Shown here: one piece after another, positions 17,710 through 25,569 of the stretch
How the letters are laid out: the number at the start of each line of letters is the position of its first letter
Numbering within the stretch: position 1 is the stretch's first letter
Source: Leptospira neocaledonica
GTDB lineage: Bacteria > Spirochaetota > Leptospiria > Leptospirales > Leptospiraceae
Direction: 5' to 3'
DNA: 64,000 bases
Assembly (NCBI RefSeq): GCF_002812205.1
Contig: NZ_NPEA01000001.1
Coordinates: forward strand, 248,001 to 312,000
Made by a program: the position numbers and the translations under genes
The notes under the pieces: model-generated
Told to the model about the DNA's origin: nothing
Database searches by the model: none
The model's input: the letters and a program-made list of their open reading frames with translations, nothing else

Positions 17710-18525
17710 ATGTTGGAAGTTTTTAGGATCTACACTGACAGTCCTCTCCGAAATTTTACTTACCTAGTCAGAGAACCGAATTCTAAAAAAACACTTTCTA
17801 TAGATCCCTATGATCCGGATCAGATTTCCAAAGTTTTGGAGAATAAATCCTGGAACCTCGACTATATTCTAAACACTCACGAACATAATGATCATACTTG
17901 CGGAAACGATGGACTAGTTTCCAAATATGGCGCTAAAGTTTTGGCTCATCCTGCTGGACTCGGAAAAATCCCCCATGCTTCTCACCCATTAGAAGAAGGA
18001 GAAAAAATTTTAGAAAGTCCGGATGGAAATTCTTATCTAAAAGTCATTTATACTCCCGGACATACATTCGCTCATATATGCCTTTTGCAGATAGAAAACG
18101 GATCAGCTTATGCGGTATTTACAGGAGATACGATCTTTAATTCAGGCGTGGGAAATTGCACTCGGGGTGGAGATCCTAAAACTCTATACGACACTGTCGT
18201 CCAGAAATTTAAAGAACTTCCGGGAAACGTTAGACTGTATCCAGGCCACGATTATCTTAAAAACAATCTGAAATTCAGTCTTTCTATAGATCCTAAAAAT
18301 GAAGCCACCTCCTTAGCATTGTCCAAGGCGGAAAAACTAAAAGAAAACCAAGAATTTTGGACTACGACCTTCTCGGAAGAAAGGACATTCAATCCCTTCT
18401 TCCTCGTTTTTGACCCAAAAGAAAACTTAGTTTCCGGCATCCGAAACAAAATGCAAAATCTCTCTCTAACTTCCGATCCCCAAACCTTATTCATTGCACT
18501 CAGGTCTCTACGGGATAAATGGTAG
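17710..18525 (+). CDS. MBL-fold hydrolase of the glyoxalase II / persulfide dioxygenase type
   Basis: 271 residues with the dinuclear metal motif THEHNDH at 56-62, then further ligands in TPGHTFAHICL near 117, FTGDTIFNSGVG near 139 and YPGHDYLKNN near 180. This arrangement fits glyoxalase II (hydrolysis of S-lactoylglutathione) or the related glutathione-persulfide dioxygenases. Both use glutathione adducts, which suits the nearby glutathione and glutaredoxin genes. The C-terminal substrate domain (about 190-271) is shorter and less typical than in GloB, so I do not assign the exact reaction. The gene is 28 bp downstream of the STAS gene. Confidence 0.85.
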   Translation: MLEVFRIYTDSPLRNFTYLVREPNSKKTLSIDPYDPDQISKVLENKSWNLDYILNTHEHNDHTCGNDGLVSKYGAKVLAHPAGLGKIPHASHPLEEGEKILESPDGNSYLKVIYTPGHTFAHICLLQIENGSAYAVFTGDTIFNSGVGNCTRGGDPKTLYDTVVQKFKELPGNVRLYPGHDYLKNNLKFSLSIDPKNEATSLALSKAEKLKENQEFWTTTFSEERTFNPFFLVFDPKENLVSGIRNKMQNLSLTSDPQTLFIALRSLRDKW

Positions 18526-18692
18526 AAGGTATTCTCCTTTCTTCTTTTTATTTTTCCGAATCCAGTACAAACAATATCTAATATTTTGTAATTCAGAGAG
18601 AATACTCTGTGAATTTTTGAGATTTATCCTAGGTTCTCTCCAAAAGAATTCTTTTCGTTTAGAAGTATCCCATTCTCCATTGAATTAACCGC

Positions 18693-20072
18693 ATGAAAAA
18701 GTATGATATTCTCGTAATAGGCTCCGGAGGAGGAACAAAACTAGTCACTCCTCCTTCTAAACTTGGTTATAAGGTAGCAATCTTAGAAAAAGATCGTTTG
18801 GGGGGAACCTGCTTAAACAGGGGTTGTATCCCTTCTAAAATGCTCATCCATCCTGCGGAAATTTTAACCCAGGCAAAGGATGTTTCCAAATTCCAGTTAA
18901 ACATTCCAGGTCCATTCTCCGTGGATTTTAAAACCTTGGTAGAAAGGGTCTCCGCTACTGTGGATGCAGACTCGGATAGTATCATCCCAGCTTATGAAAA
19001 AAACCCGAACATAGACTTTTATCCTCACGAAGGAAGATTCATAGAGAATAAGGTAGTAAAAGTAAACGGTGAACTTCTCACTGCGGATCGTATCTTTATC
19101 GCAGCGGGATGTAGACCTTCTATCCCTGATATTCCTGGTCTTGCTGGAACCCCCTATATGACAAGTAGAGAAGCACTCAGAAGAACGGAACTTCCCAAAA
19201 AACTCTTGGTCATTGGTGGAGGTTATATCGGCCTGGAACTGGGATTTGCTTATTCAGCCTTCGGTTCTAAAACCACTTTTATTGTTCGCAACAGAATGCT
19301 TTCCCATGAGGACAAGGATATCGTAGACGGTTTCGAAAAAGCATTTTCCAAAAGAGAAGATGTTCGTTTGGGAACAGAAGTGAAGAAGGTTGACTATCAA
19401 AATGGGATCTTCCGTTTAGAATGTAAAAATTCTAAGGAGACTTATATATTAGAAGGAGACGCATTACTCGTTGCCACAGGAATCAAACCGAATACGGATT
19501 GGTTGGATCTCCAACACACCGATATCCAAACTAATGAAAAAGGTTATATCAAAACCAACGAATATTTGGAAACCACTGCGGACGGAGTTTATGCCCTGGG
19601 AGATATTATCGGAAAATATTTTTTCCGACACTCAGTCAACTTTGAAGGAGAGTTCTTATTCAATTCTCTATATGTAGACAAACATAGAACCCCGGTCGAA
19701 TATCCTCCGGTTCCCCACGCCGTATTCACTTATCCACAAGTAGCAGCTGTAGGAAAAACGGAGCAACAGCTAAAGGAAGAAGGTACCGAATATATCTCCG
19801 CAATCAATCCATATTCCAGCAGTGCTACCGGAATGGCTAGACTATCCGAAGACCAATTCGTCAAAATATTAGTAAGTCCTAAAACCAGAAAAGTACTCGG
19901 AGCCCATATAGTGGGGGAAGAGGCTTCTAACCTAATCCATCTTTTTATACTCCTGATGACGATGGGTGGGACTCTAGATGACTTGCTAAAGATGATTTAT
20001 GTTCATCCCGCTTTGCCTGAAATTGCAAGAAATGCTGCCAGGAAAGCAAGAGAAATCTTAAGCTCTTCCTGA
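18693..20072 (+). CDS. FAD/NAD(P)-dependent disulfide oxidoreductase, mycothione-reductase-like
   Basis: 459-residue flavoprotein disulfide reductase. The redox-active cysteines are in GGTCLNRGCIPSKM near residue 38, the NAD(P) loop is VIGGGYIGLELG near 172, the second FAD motif is GVYALGDI near 299 and the active-site pair is in HPALPEIARNA near 440. The first FAD loop reads GSGGGT and not GxGxxG, a change also typical of mycothione reductases (GTGSGN). The C-terminal LIHLFILLMTMG and HPALPE further favour that subgroup over dihydrolipoamide dehydrogenase. No lipoamide enzymes are nearby, whereas glutathione synthesis and glutaredoxin genes are, so reduction of a low-molecular-weight disulfide is plausible. 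Confidence 0.88.
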   Translation: MKKYDILVIGSGGGTKLVTPPSKLGYKVAILEKDRLGGTCLNRGCIPSKMLIHPAEILTQAKDVSKFQLNIPGPFSVDFKTLVERVSATVDADSDSIIPAYEKNPNIDFYPHEGRFIENKVVKVNGELLTADRIFIAAGCRPSIPDIPGLAGTPYMTSREALRRTELPKKLLVIGGGYIGLELGFAYSAFGSKTTFIVRNRMLSHEDKDIVDGFEKAFSKREDVRLGTEVKKVDYQNGIFRLECKNSKETYILEGDALLVATGIKPNTDWLDLQHTDIQTNEKGYIKTNEYLETTADGVYALGDIIGKYFFRHSVNFEGEFLFNSLYVDKHRTPVEYPPVPHAVFTYPQVAAVGKTEQQLKEEGTEYISAINPYSSSATGMARLSEDQFVKILVSPKTRKVLGAHIVGEEASNLIHLFILLMTMGGTLDDLLKMIYVHPALPEIARNAARKAREILSSS

Positions 20073-20134
20073 AGCCAAAAGATTGTCGAAACAGGGCTTG
20101 TTCAAAATCATAGAATTGGAGCGGTTTTTCGCGA

Positions 20135-21052
20135 ATGAACAAAGCCTTAGAAATAAAAAATTTGGTGAAGACCTATGCCGGAGGGGTGCAGGCCTTAAAA
20201 GGGATCGATCTGACTGTGGACGAAGGTGACTTTTTTGCCCTTTTAGGTCCGAACGGCGCGGGGAAGTCCACTACGATCGGTATACTCAGTTCCCTAGTAA
20301 ATAAAACTTCCGGAGATGTGAAAATTTACGGAGCCGATATAGACACGGAACTTACATTAGCAAAGTCTTATATTGGAGTGGTTCCCCAAGAATTTAATTT
20401 TAATATTTTCGAAAGAGTGGAACATATTGTCATCAACCAAGGAGGATATTACGGTCTTTCCAGAAAGGTGGCAGTCGAAAGAACTCATAAGTATTTAAGC
20501 CAACTAGGGCTGTACGAAAAAAGAAAGGAAGGTGCAGGTAGACTTTCCGGGGGAATGAAAAGAAGGCTCATGATCGCAAGAGCCCTAGTCCATAATCCAA
20601 AGGTTTTGATCCTGGATGAACCGACTGCGGGAGTGGATATAGAATTCAGACGTTCTCTTTGGGACTTCCTAGTCAAATTGAACGAATCAGGGATCACGAT
20701 CATTCTCACCACACATTACTTGGAAGAAGCAGAGAATCTTTGTAAGAAGATAGCAATCATCGACCAAGGAAAGATCGTAGAGAATACTTCCATGAAGGAA
20801 CTTCTAGTAAAACTGGATACACAGACGTTCGTGTTGGACCTAAAACAACCTGTTACTTCTCCAATTGATCTGAACGGATTTCATTTAAATAAAATAGATG
20901 ATCTTACCTTGGAAGTGGATATAGGAAAGAATAATTCATTAAATGACCTCTTCCGTCTTTTAGATAGAAGCGGAATACAAATATCAAGTATGAGAAACAA
21001 ATCCAATCGATTGGAGGAATTATTTTTGAAACTGGTGGAGAAAAAATTATGA
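20135..21052 (+). CDS. ABC-2 exporter ATP-binding subunit
   Basis: 305 residues with Walker A GPNGAGKST at 38-46, signature LSGGMKRRLMIA near 137, Walker B VLILDEPTAGVD near 157 and the switch His in TTHYLEEAE near 192. This is the YadG/DrrA-type nucleotide-binding subunit with a short C-terminal regulatory tail. It overlaps the permease gene by four bases (ATGA at 21049) and together they form an export pump of the ABC-2 class; the substrate is unknown. It is preceded by the disulfide reductase gene (62 bp) and followed by BolA genes, and may share their transcript. Confidence 0.93.
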   Translation: MNKALEIKNLVKTYAGGVQALKGIDLTVDEGDFFALLGPNGAGKSTTIGILSSLVNKTSGDVKIYGADIDTELTLAKSYIGVVPQEFNFNIFERVEHIVINQGGYYGLSRKVAVERTHKYLSQLGLYEKRKEGAGRLSGGMKRRLMIARALVHNPKVLILDEPTAGVDIEFRRSLWDFLVKLNESGITIILTTHYLEEAENLCKKIAIIDQGKIVENTSMKELLVKLDTQTFVLDLKQPVTSPIDLNGFHLNKIDDLTLEVDIGKNNSLNDLFRLLDRSGIQISSMRNKSNRLEELFLKLVEKKL

Positions 21053-21822
21053 ACTTCCAAGAAAAATTTAACGCGTTCTCCACTATCGTTCGCAAAGAAA
21101 CAGTTCGTATTCTAAGAATCTGGATCCAAACATTGATTCCTCCAGGCATTACAATTTCCTTATACTTTCTGATCTTCGGAAAATTAGTTGGCTCTCAAAT
21201 CGGAGATGTCGGAGGTCATACCTATATCCAGTTTATCGTTCCCGGACTTGTGATGATGTCTGTGATACTAAACGCTTACAATAATGTGGTATCTTCTTTT
21301 TTTGGAGCAAAATTCGGGAAAAATATAGAAGAACTTTTAGTATCCCCTACGCCTGCGTATTTGATCGTACTTGGATATTCCATAGGTGGAGTGATCCGCG
21401 GGGTTTTAGTTGGATTTATCGTAACATTGGTGTCCTTATTCTTCACCGAGCTACGATTATATGATGCAGGGATTGTAATCATCACCGTGGCACTTTCTGC
21501 TTTGATGTTCTCTATGGGAGGATTTTTGAATGCACTGTACGCCAAAAAATTCGACGATGTAACCATCATTCCAACATTCATTCTGACTCCTTTGACCTAT
21601 TTAGGCGGAGTATTCTATTCCATTAAAATGCTTCCCGATGCCTGGCAGATCGTCTCCAAGTTCAATCCTATCCTTTATATGGTGAACGCGTTCCGTTACG
21701 GATTTTTAGGAGTCAGCGATATTGATCCTCTAGAGGCAATCGGACTTTTAGTAGTAGGTACCATTCTACTCTATTCCCTCTCCGTATTTTTACTCAGCCG
21801 TGGGTACGGAACTAGGACTTAA
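21049..21822 (+). CDS. ABC-2 type exporter permease
   Basis: 257-residue inner-membrane protein with six predicted transmembrane helices. The family motif near FVPGLVMMSV, here IVPGLVMMSVILNAYNNV, and the late PLTYLGGVFYSIKMLPD are typical of YadH/NodJ-like ABC-2 permeases. Its start codon lies inside the end of the ATPase gene, so translation is coupled. The stop is followed after five bases by the first bolA gene. Export of a thiol or Fe-S related compound is possible from context only. Confidence 0.92.
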   Translation: MNFQEKFNAFSTIVRKETVRILRIWIQTLIPPGITISLYFLIFGKLVGSQIGDVGGHTYIQFIVPGLVMMSVILNAYNNVVSSFFGAKFGKNIEELLVSPTPAYLIVLGYSIGGVIRGVLVGFIVTLVSLFFTELRLYDAGIVIITVALSALMFSMGGFLNALYAKKFDDVTIIPTFILTPLTYLGGVFYSIKMLPDAWQIVSKFNPILYMVNAFRYGFLGVSDIDPLEAIGLLVVGTILLYSLSVFLLSRGYGTRT

Positions 21823-21827
21823 AACTT

Positions 21828-22100
21828 ATGCAAGATCTGTTTATAGAAATGGAAAAACTTTTGAGAAATGGACTATCTCCTTCCGAATTAAGGATAGAGG
21901 ATTTTTCGGAACAACATGCAGGTCATTCAGGAAATCCCACTCGCAAAAAAAGAGGGACCCATATCCGGATCTTTATTACAAGTCCGGAGTTCCAAGGGAA
22001 ATCCCTTTTGGAACAACATAGGTCGGTATACCAAATCATGGACCCATTCCTAAAAGAATGGGGTGTCCACGCGCTAGAATTAAAGACCTCTATTCCATAG
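21828..22100 (+). CDS. bolA: BolA family protein (first of two)
   Basis: 90 residues with the class II KH-like BolA fold. The HAGH motif near 29-32 gives the loop His that, in BolA-Grx pairs, contacts the shared [2Fe-2S] cluster, and the C-terminal LLEQHRSVYQIM helix and VHALELK strand are diagnostic. It sits five bases after the ABC permease and 65 bp before a second bolA gene, with CGFS glutaredoxin next. BolA and CGFS glutaredoxin are established partners in iron-sulfur and redox homeostasis. Confidence 0.9.
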   Translation: MQDLFIEMEKLLRNGLSPSELRIEDFSEQHAGHSGNPTRKKRGTHIRIFITSPEFQGKSLLEQHRSVYQIMDPFLKEWGVHALELKTSIP

Positions 22101-22165
22101 AAAAAAGATTGTCCAGGAAGAGATTCTAAAAAGAGCTGATAGTATTAGAGTCTAAGATATAACAG

Positions 22166-22390
22166 ATGACTGTCCAAGAAATCCAGGAAAAAATCCAAGC
22201 GGGACTTCCGGGCTCGGAAGTAGAGATCCAAGATCCGTACAATGATGGAGTACATATTAAAGCGATCGTAAAGTTTTCCGGATTTGCCGGAAAGTCCATC
22301 GTGGAACAACACAGAATGGTGTACGCCACTTTAAAGCACGAATTGAAGGCAGAAGTGCATGCTTTAGGACTGGAAACCAAGGTATCATAA
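22166..22390 (+). CDS. BolA/IbaG family protein (second of two)
   Basis: 74 residues, the shorter IbaG/YrbA type of BolA. The loop reads DPYNDGVHIKA, so the position equivalent to the first copy's HAGH carries a different pattern, followed by the conserved GKSIVEQHRMVYATL helix and VHALGLETK strand. The start is ATG 22166. The next gene, 26 bp downstream, is the monothiol glutaredoxin. Two BolA types next to each other suggest division of labour, the short form being the more likely Fe-S partner and the other a regulator; this assignment is inferred. Confidence 0.9.
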   Translation: MTVQEIQEKIQAGLPGSEVEIQDPYNDGVHIKAIVKFSGFAGKSIVEQHRMVYATLKHELKAEVHALGLETKVS

Positions 22391-22416
22391 ATAAATAACA
22401 GATAGGAACAAGTATC

Positions 22417-22728
22417 ATGGATAAAGAATTACAAGATAAGATCGAAGGACTGATCGCTTCTAAAAAAATATTTCTGTTTATGAAGGGAACCCCTGACGCT
22501 CCTATGTGCGGTTTTTCCGCGGGAGTGACTAATGTTCTGAGAAGTCTTGGCGCGGATTATAACTCATTTAACGTTCTTTCAGACATAGGCGTACGAGAAG
22601 GGATCAAAGAATTCGCAAACTGGCCTACCATCCCTCAGTTATACATTGACGGAGAGTTTATAGGTGGTCACGATATAGTCGTGGAAATGGCAAAAAGCGG
22701 AGAACTACAAAAAAAGATCGGTGCTTAA
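22417..22728 (+). CDS. grxD: Monothiol (CGFS) glutaredoxin, Grx4/GrxD type
   Basis: 103 residues with the invariant CGFS active site at 31-34, preceded by FMKGTPDAPM and followed by WPTIPQLYIDGEFIGG with the cis-Pro and the GG pair that hold glutathione. Such proteins carry a [2Fe-2S] cluster bridged with BolA and deliver it to apoproteins. The upstream bolA genes fit this. The stop codon is followed one base later by the start of a second glutaredoxin. Confidence 0.95.
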   Translation: MDKELQDKIEGLIASKKIFLFMKGTPDAPMCGFSAGVTNVLRSLGADYNSFNVLSDIGVREGIKEFANWPTIPQLYIDGEFIGGHDIVVEMAKSGELQKKIGA

Positions 22729-22729
22729 T

Positions 22730-22990
22730 ATGATGAAACTCTTCCAATACGATACTTGTCCCTACTGCGCTTTTGTTCGTGGCCATTTTTCCGAAATGGG
22801 CCTGAAAGAAGGCAAGGACTACGAATTGGTAGAGGCAAGTAAGGGCACGCCGGGCAGAGAGGAAGTCCTACGTTTGGGAGGACTTTCTCAGGTTCCCTTC
22901 TTGATAGACGGTGATATCAAAATGTACGAGTCCAGAGATATTGTGGACTATGTAAAAAGTAAGATACAAAAATTAGGAACGGTAACCTAA
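22730..22990 (+). CDS. Dithiol glutaredoxin (CPYC)
   Basis: 87 residues from ATG 22730 (a second ATG follows directly; GTG 22721 would overlap the previous gene's stop). The active site CPYC is at 10-13, with the conserved VPFLIDGDIKMYES segment. It reduces protein or glutathione mixed disulfides using glutathione. The 3' end overlaps the convergent glutathione-synthetase-like gene by 18 bp, tying consumption and synthesis of glutathione into one locus. Confidence 0.93.
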   Translation: MMKLFQYDTCPYCAFVRGHFSEMGLKEGKDYELVEASKGTPGREEVLRLGGLSQVPFLIDGDIKMYESRDIVDYVKSKIQKLGTVT

Positions 22991-24004
22991 CACGTCCAAA
23001 ATTTTTTCCCCCACTCTTCTATTCTTACCCGAATAGGGATAATTATGAATATATAATACTGGATTGAAGTTTAATTCCAAGATCCTGTAATCTCCTTCAG
23101 ACTCTAGATCTTTTACAATGATATCCACACCACAAATCTTTGCTTCGACTGCTTTTGCAGCTTCCACTGCTAACCTTTTATAGGAAGAATGTGCAATATC
23201 AGTCACATCTACTGAATCTCCACCAGTACTGATATTCGAGTTTTTGCGTACAAAAACTTTTTCGCCTGCAGCCGGGATAAATTCAGGAGTTTTTCCTGAC
23301 TCTTTTAAAACGTTTATCTCGGTATCGTCCAATCGGATCTTTTCCAAAGGAGTAACATGCCCCACTCCTCTTCGGAGATCGGAGTTTTTCTCTTCAATTA
23401 GTTCTCGGATCGTCTTCTTTCCGTCACCGGTTATATTCGCAGGAATACGATTACAGACCGCCACACATTCATTTCCAATCACTAAAAATCTATATTCGTT
23501 TCCTTCCGCAAATTCCTCGACAATGGCAGTTTCGGAAAATCCAAGTGCAATTTCCAAGGCCTTCTTCTTTTCTTCAGTGGAAGAAGAGGATGGAAGAATA
23601 CTAATCCCAATCCCAAAATTGGTAGTAACAGGTTTTACCACCATTTTCCTATCCGAGTTTTTATTTAAGAATTCCAACCCGGAGTTCAGATCAGAAACTG
23701 CGATCCCTTTTGGCACAAGTATATTTGATTCTTCTAAAATACGTTTCGTAATGGTTTTATTCTCCATCACCAAAAAAGTCATATAGGAATCTAATTCAGT
23801 TTTGGATGCTTCTTTTACGAGCCTAGTGACCCCTTGGCCTTTCAGGCGAATAAAATGGCTGGGGCGATCTAAAACTTCCACTTCTAATCCTAGATTGAGT
23901 GCGTCTCGGATCACAATCTGAGTGGAAATTTCCAGATCCTCGAATCCTTTTAGGATGAATTCATTCGGATCTAGTTTTTGTCCCGGTTCCAGTTTATATT
24001 TCAA
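22973..24004 (-). CDS. ATP-grasp glutathione synthetase, GshF C-terminal type
   Basis: 343 residues of ATP-grasp ligase. The ATP-binding strand MVVKPVTTNFGIGI is near 120, EEFAEGNEYRFLVIG near 163 and the metal-binding RILELNFNPVLYIHNYP near 308. The GVGHVTPLEKIRLDD and KNSNISTGGDSVDVTD blocks match the C-terminal half of bifunctional GshF and cyanophycin synthetase, not the E. coli GshB type. It overlaps gshA by four bases (ATGA), so the two halves of a GshF enzyme are here separate, translationally coupled proteins. It likely adds glycine to gamma-glutamylcysteine. The 3' end overlaps the convergent glutaredoxin gene. Confidence 0.9.
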   Translation of the reverse strand: MKYKLEPGQKLDPNEFILKGFEDLEISTQIVIRDALNLGLEVEVLDRPSHFIRLKGQGVTRLVKEASKTELDSYMTFLVMENKTITKRILEESNILVPKGIAVSDLNSGLEFLNKNSDRKMVVKPVTTNFGIGISILPSSSSTEEKKKALEIALGFSETAIVEEFAEGNEYRFLVIGNECVAVCNRIPANITGDGKKTIRELIEEKNSDLRRGVGHVTPLEKIRLDDTEINVLKESGKTPEFIPAAGEKVFVRKNSNISTGGDSVDVTDIAHSSYKRLAVEAAKAVEAKICGVDIIVKDLESEGDYRILELNFNPVLYIHNYPYSGKNRRVGEKILDVLGYRS

Positions 24005-25542
24005 TGGTTGCAGATCCTTGCAGTAGGATTCTTTTTTACTTTTTCGGATTCTTCTATTTTTACTTTTTCTGCTATAGACTTTTGCACTTCTTTGGCAAAC
24101 ATATTAAATTTTCCTGGAGTGAGTTCCATCTGAGATTGGATTCTATAGTTTTCTTTAGCCAAATGGATCCCTAGGTCCCTAAACTCCCAATCTTCCGTTA
24201 TTATACGATTCATTAACTTTCCGGAAGGAGTACACGAAGCATCTTCCCAACGTTTATTCATTACGTTTAAAATTTCTTGGTAGAATCTTTTTCCGGTGTG
24301 GCGATCCAATTCCTCCGCAATAGGTAAAAGGCTTTGAGTGAATTCTTTTCCTCTAGTTAGAAAATCTTGTTCTTCTCCATCGTCCCCTAAAACTTTTAAG
24401 CCGGGTTTTCTTCCTTCCCATATGATTCGTTTTGTATTTTCTCTTAACTTCAGTTTTTCCTTTTGGTCTATGGATTTACTTTCCTTTAACAAGCCGTCGA
24501 GTAGTACCATTTGTATATAGCCTAGGCTCGGCTTATGAATCCCTGTAGGAGATTCAGGTTGGAGGTCCAAACAACGAATCTCGATATACTGGATCCCTCT
24601 ACTTTGGAGCGCATCTAAAGGTCTTTCGTCATTTTTAGGGATTTGTTTTGGCCTGATCGGCGAATAAAATTCATTCTCTATCTGCAGATAATGGTCGTTG
24701 AGCTGATTTGGAATTCCACCAAATGGCTGGTATTTAGGATAAGGAGTACTAACAGCGTAACACATCCCATCAATATATTCCTTTAAAGAATTATAATTGA
24801 TAGGAAGTTCGTCTTGGACCTTGCTTGTATACCCGATCTCGCTCATTCTTAAAGAAGTAGCATAAGGAGCATAATAAGTATGATTCTTATGTTTTACGAA
24901 TGGAAAATCGCTAGGCACAGGTAAGAACGTTTCGTCAAAAACAGGAGTTGCTCCTGTTAAATATAAAATCTCAGGAACTCTTCTCATAAAATTCCGAGTT
25001 ACAGAAAGATATAATTCCGAAATTTCCTCTTTTGTAAATGCGTGGATTTCTTTTCCTAAAATTTGTTTCAAGAACAGATTTGAAAAAGAAAAATTATAAT
25101 GAACACCGGAGATGGTCTGCATCCTTCTTCCATAACGAAGGCCCAACCCATTTCGATAGACTGTTTTCCATTCTCCCGAAAAAGAATGACCATACTGCCC
25201 GAGAGGAATGTCCTTATCTTCTTTAGGAAGAATAGGAGGCATACTGAATGGCCAGATCCACTCTTCTTTCAAATGCCTCGACGTAAAAATATGCAGATCT
25301 TGTAATTCTCTTACAATGGCCTCGATTCGAGGTCTTGGATTTGTAGCAAATTCAAGTTGGGGTTCAGAAAAATCAGTCTTGATAAAATGGTTGGTAAGAC
25401 TGGAACCTAAGGTTTCCGGATGAGGAGTAGTAGAAATTCTCCCGTCGAAAAATATGCGCATACTTTCCTTTTCCAAACCGTGTTTTGCTTTTACAGCATG
25501 ACGTAGATTTGGAAAGACCGGGGTTTTGGCGGATCGATTCAT
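24001..25542 (-). CDS. gshA: Glutamate-cysteine ligase
   Basis: 513 residues, close to the E. coli GshA length (about 518). It makes gamma-glutamylcysteine from glutamate, cysteine and ATP, the committed step of glutathione synthesis. HGLEKESMRIFFDG near 20 and TDFSEPQLEFATNP near 55 are family landmarks, as are ISGVHYNFSF near 143 and the downstream YIEIRCLDLQP. The gene follows the gamma-glutamyltransferase gene by 27 bp and overlaps the ATP-grasp synthetase gene by four bases. The C-terminus is lysine-rich. Confidence 0.94.
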   Translation of the reverse strand: MNRSAKTPVFPNLRHAVKAKHGLEKESMRIFFDGRISTTPHPETLGSSLTNHFIKTDFSEPQLEFATNPRPRIEAIVRELQDLHIFTSRHLKEEWIWPFSMPPILPKEDKDIPLGQYGHSFSGEWKTVYRNGLGLRYGRRMQTISGVHYNFSFSNLFLKQILGKEIHAFTKEEISELYLSVTRNFMRRVPEILYLTGATPVFDETFLPVPSDFPFVKHKNHTYYAPYATSLRMSEIGYTSKVQDELPINYNSLKEYIDGMCYAVSTPYPKYQPFGGIPNQLNDHYLQIENEFYSPIRPKQIPKNDERPLDALQSRGIQYIEIRCLDLQPESPTGIHKPSLGYIQMVLLDGLLKESKSIDQKEKLKLRENTKRIIWEGRKPGLKVLGDDGEEQDFLTRGKEFTQSLLPIAEELDRHTGKRFYQEILNVMNKRWEDASCTPSGKLMNRIITEDWEFRDLGIHLAKENYRIQSQMELTPGKFNMFAKEVQKSIAEKVKIEESEKVKKNPTARICNH

Positions 25543-25569
25543 TTTATATTCCTAACACTTTTTTTAATA

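Noticed and set aside
23244..23786. Plus-strand open frame of 180 codons.
   Set aside because: Antisense to the ATP-grasp glutathione synthetase gene, which has clear family motifs.
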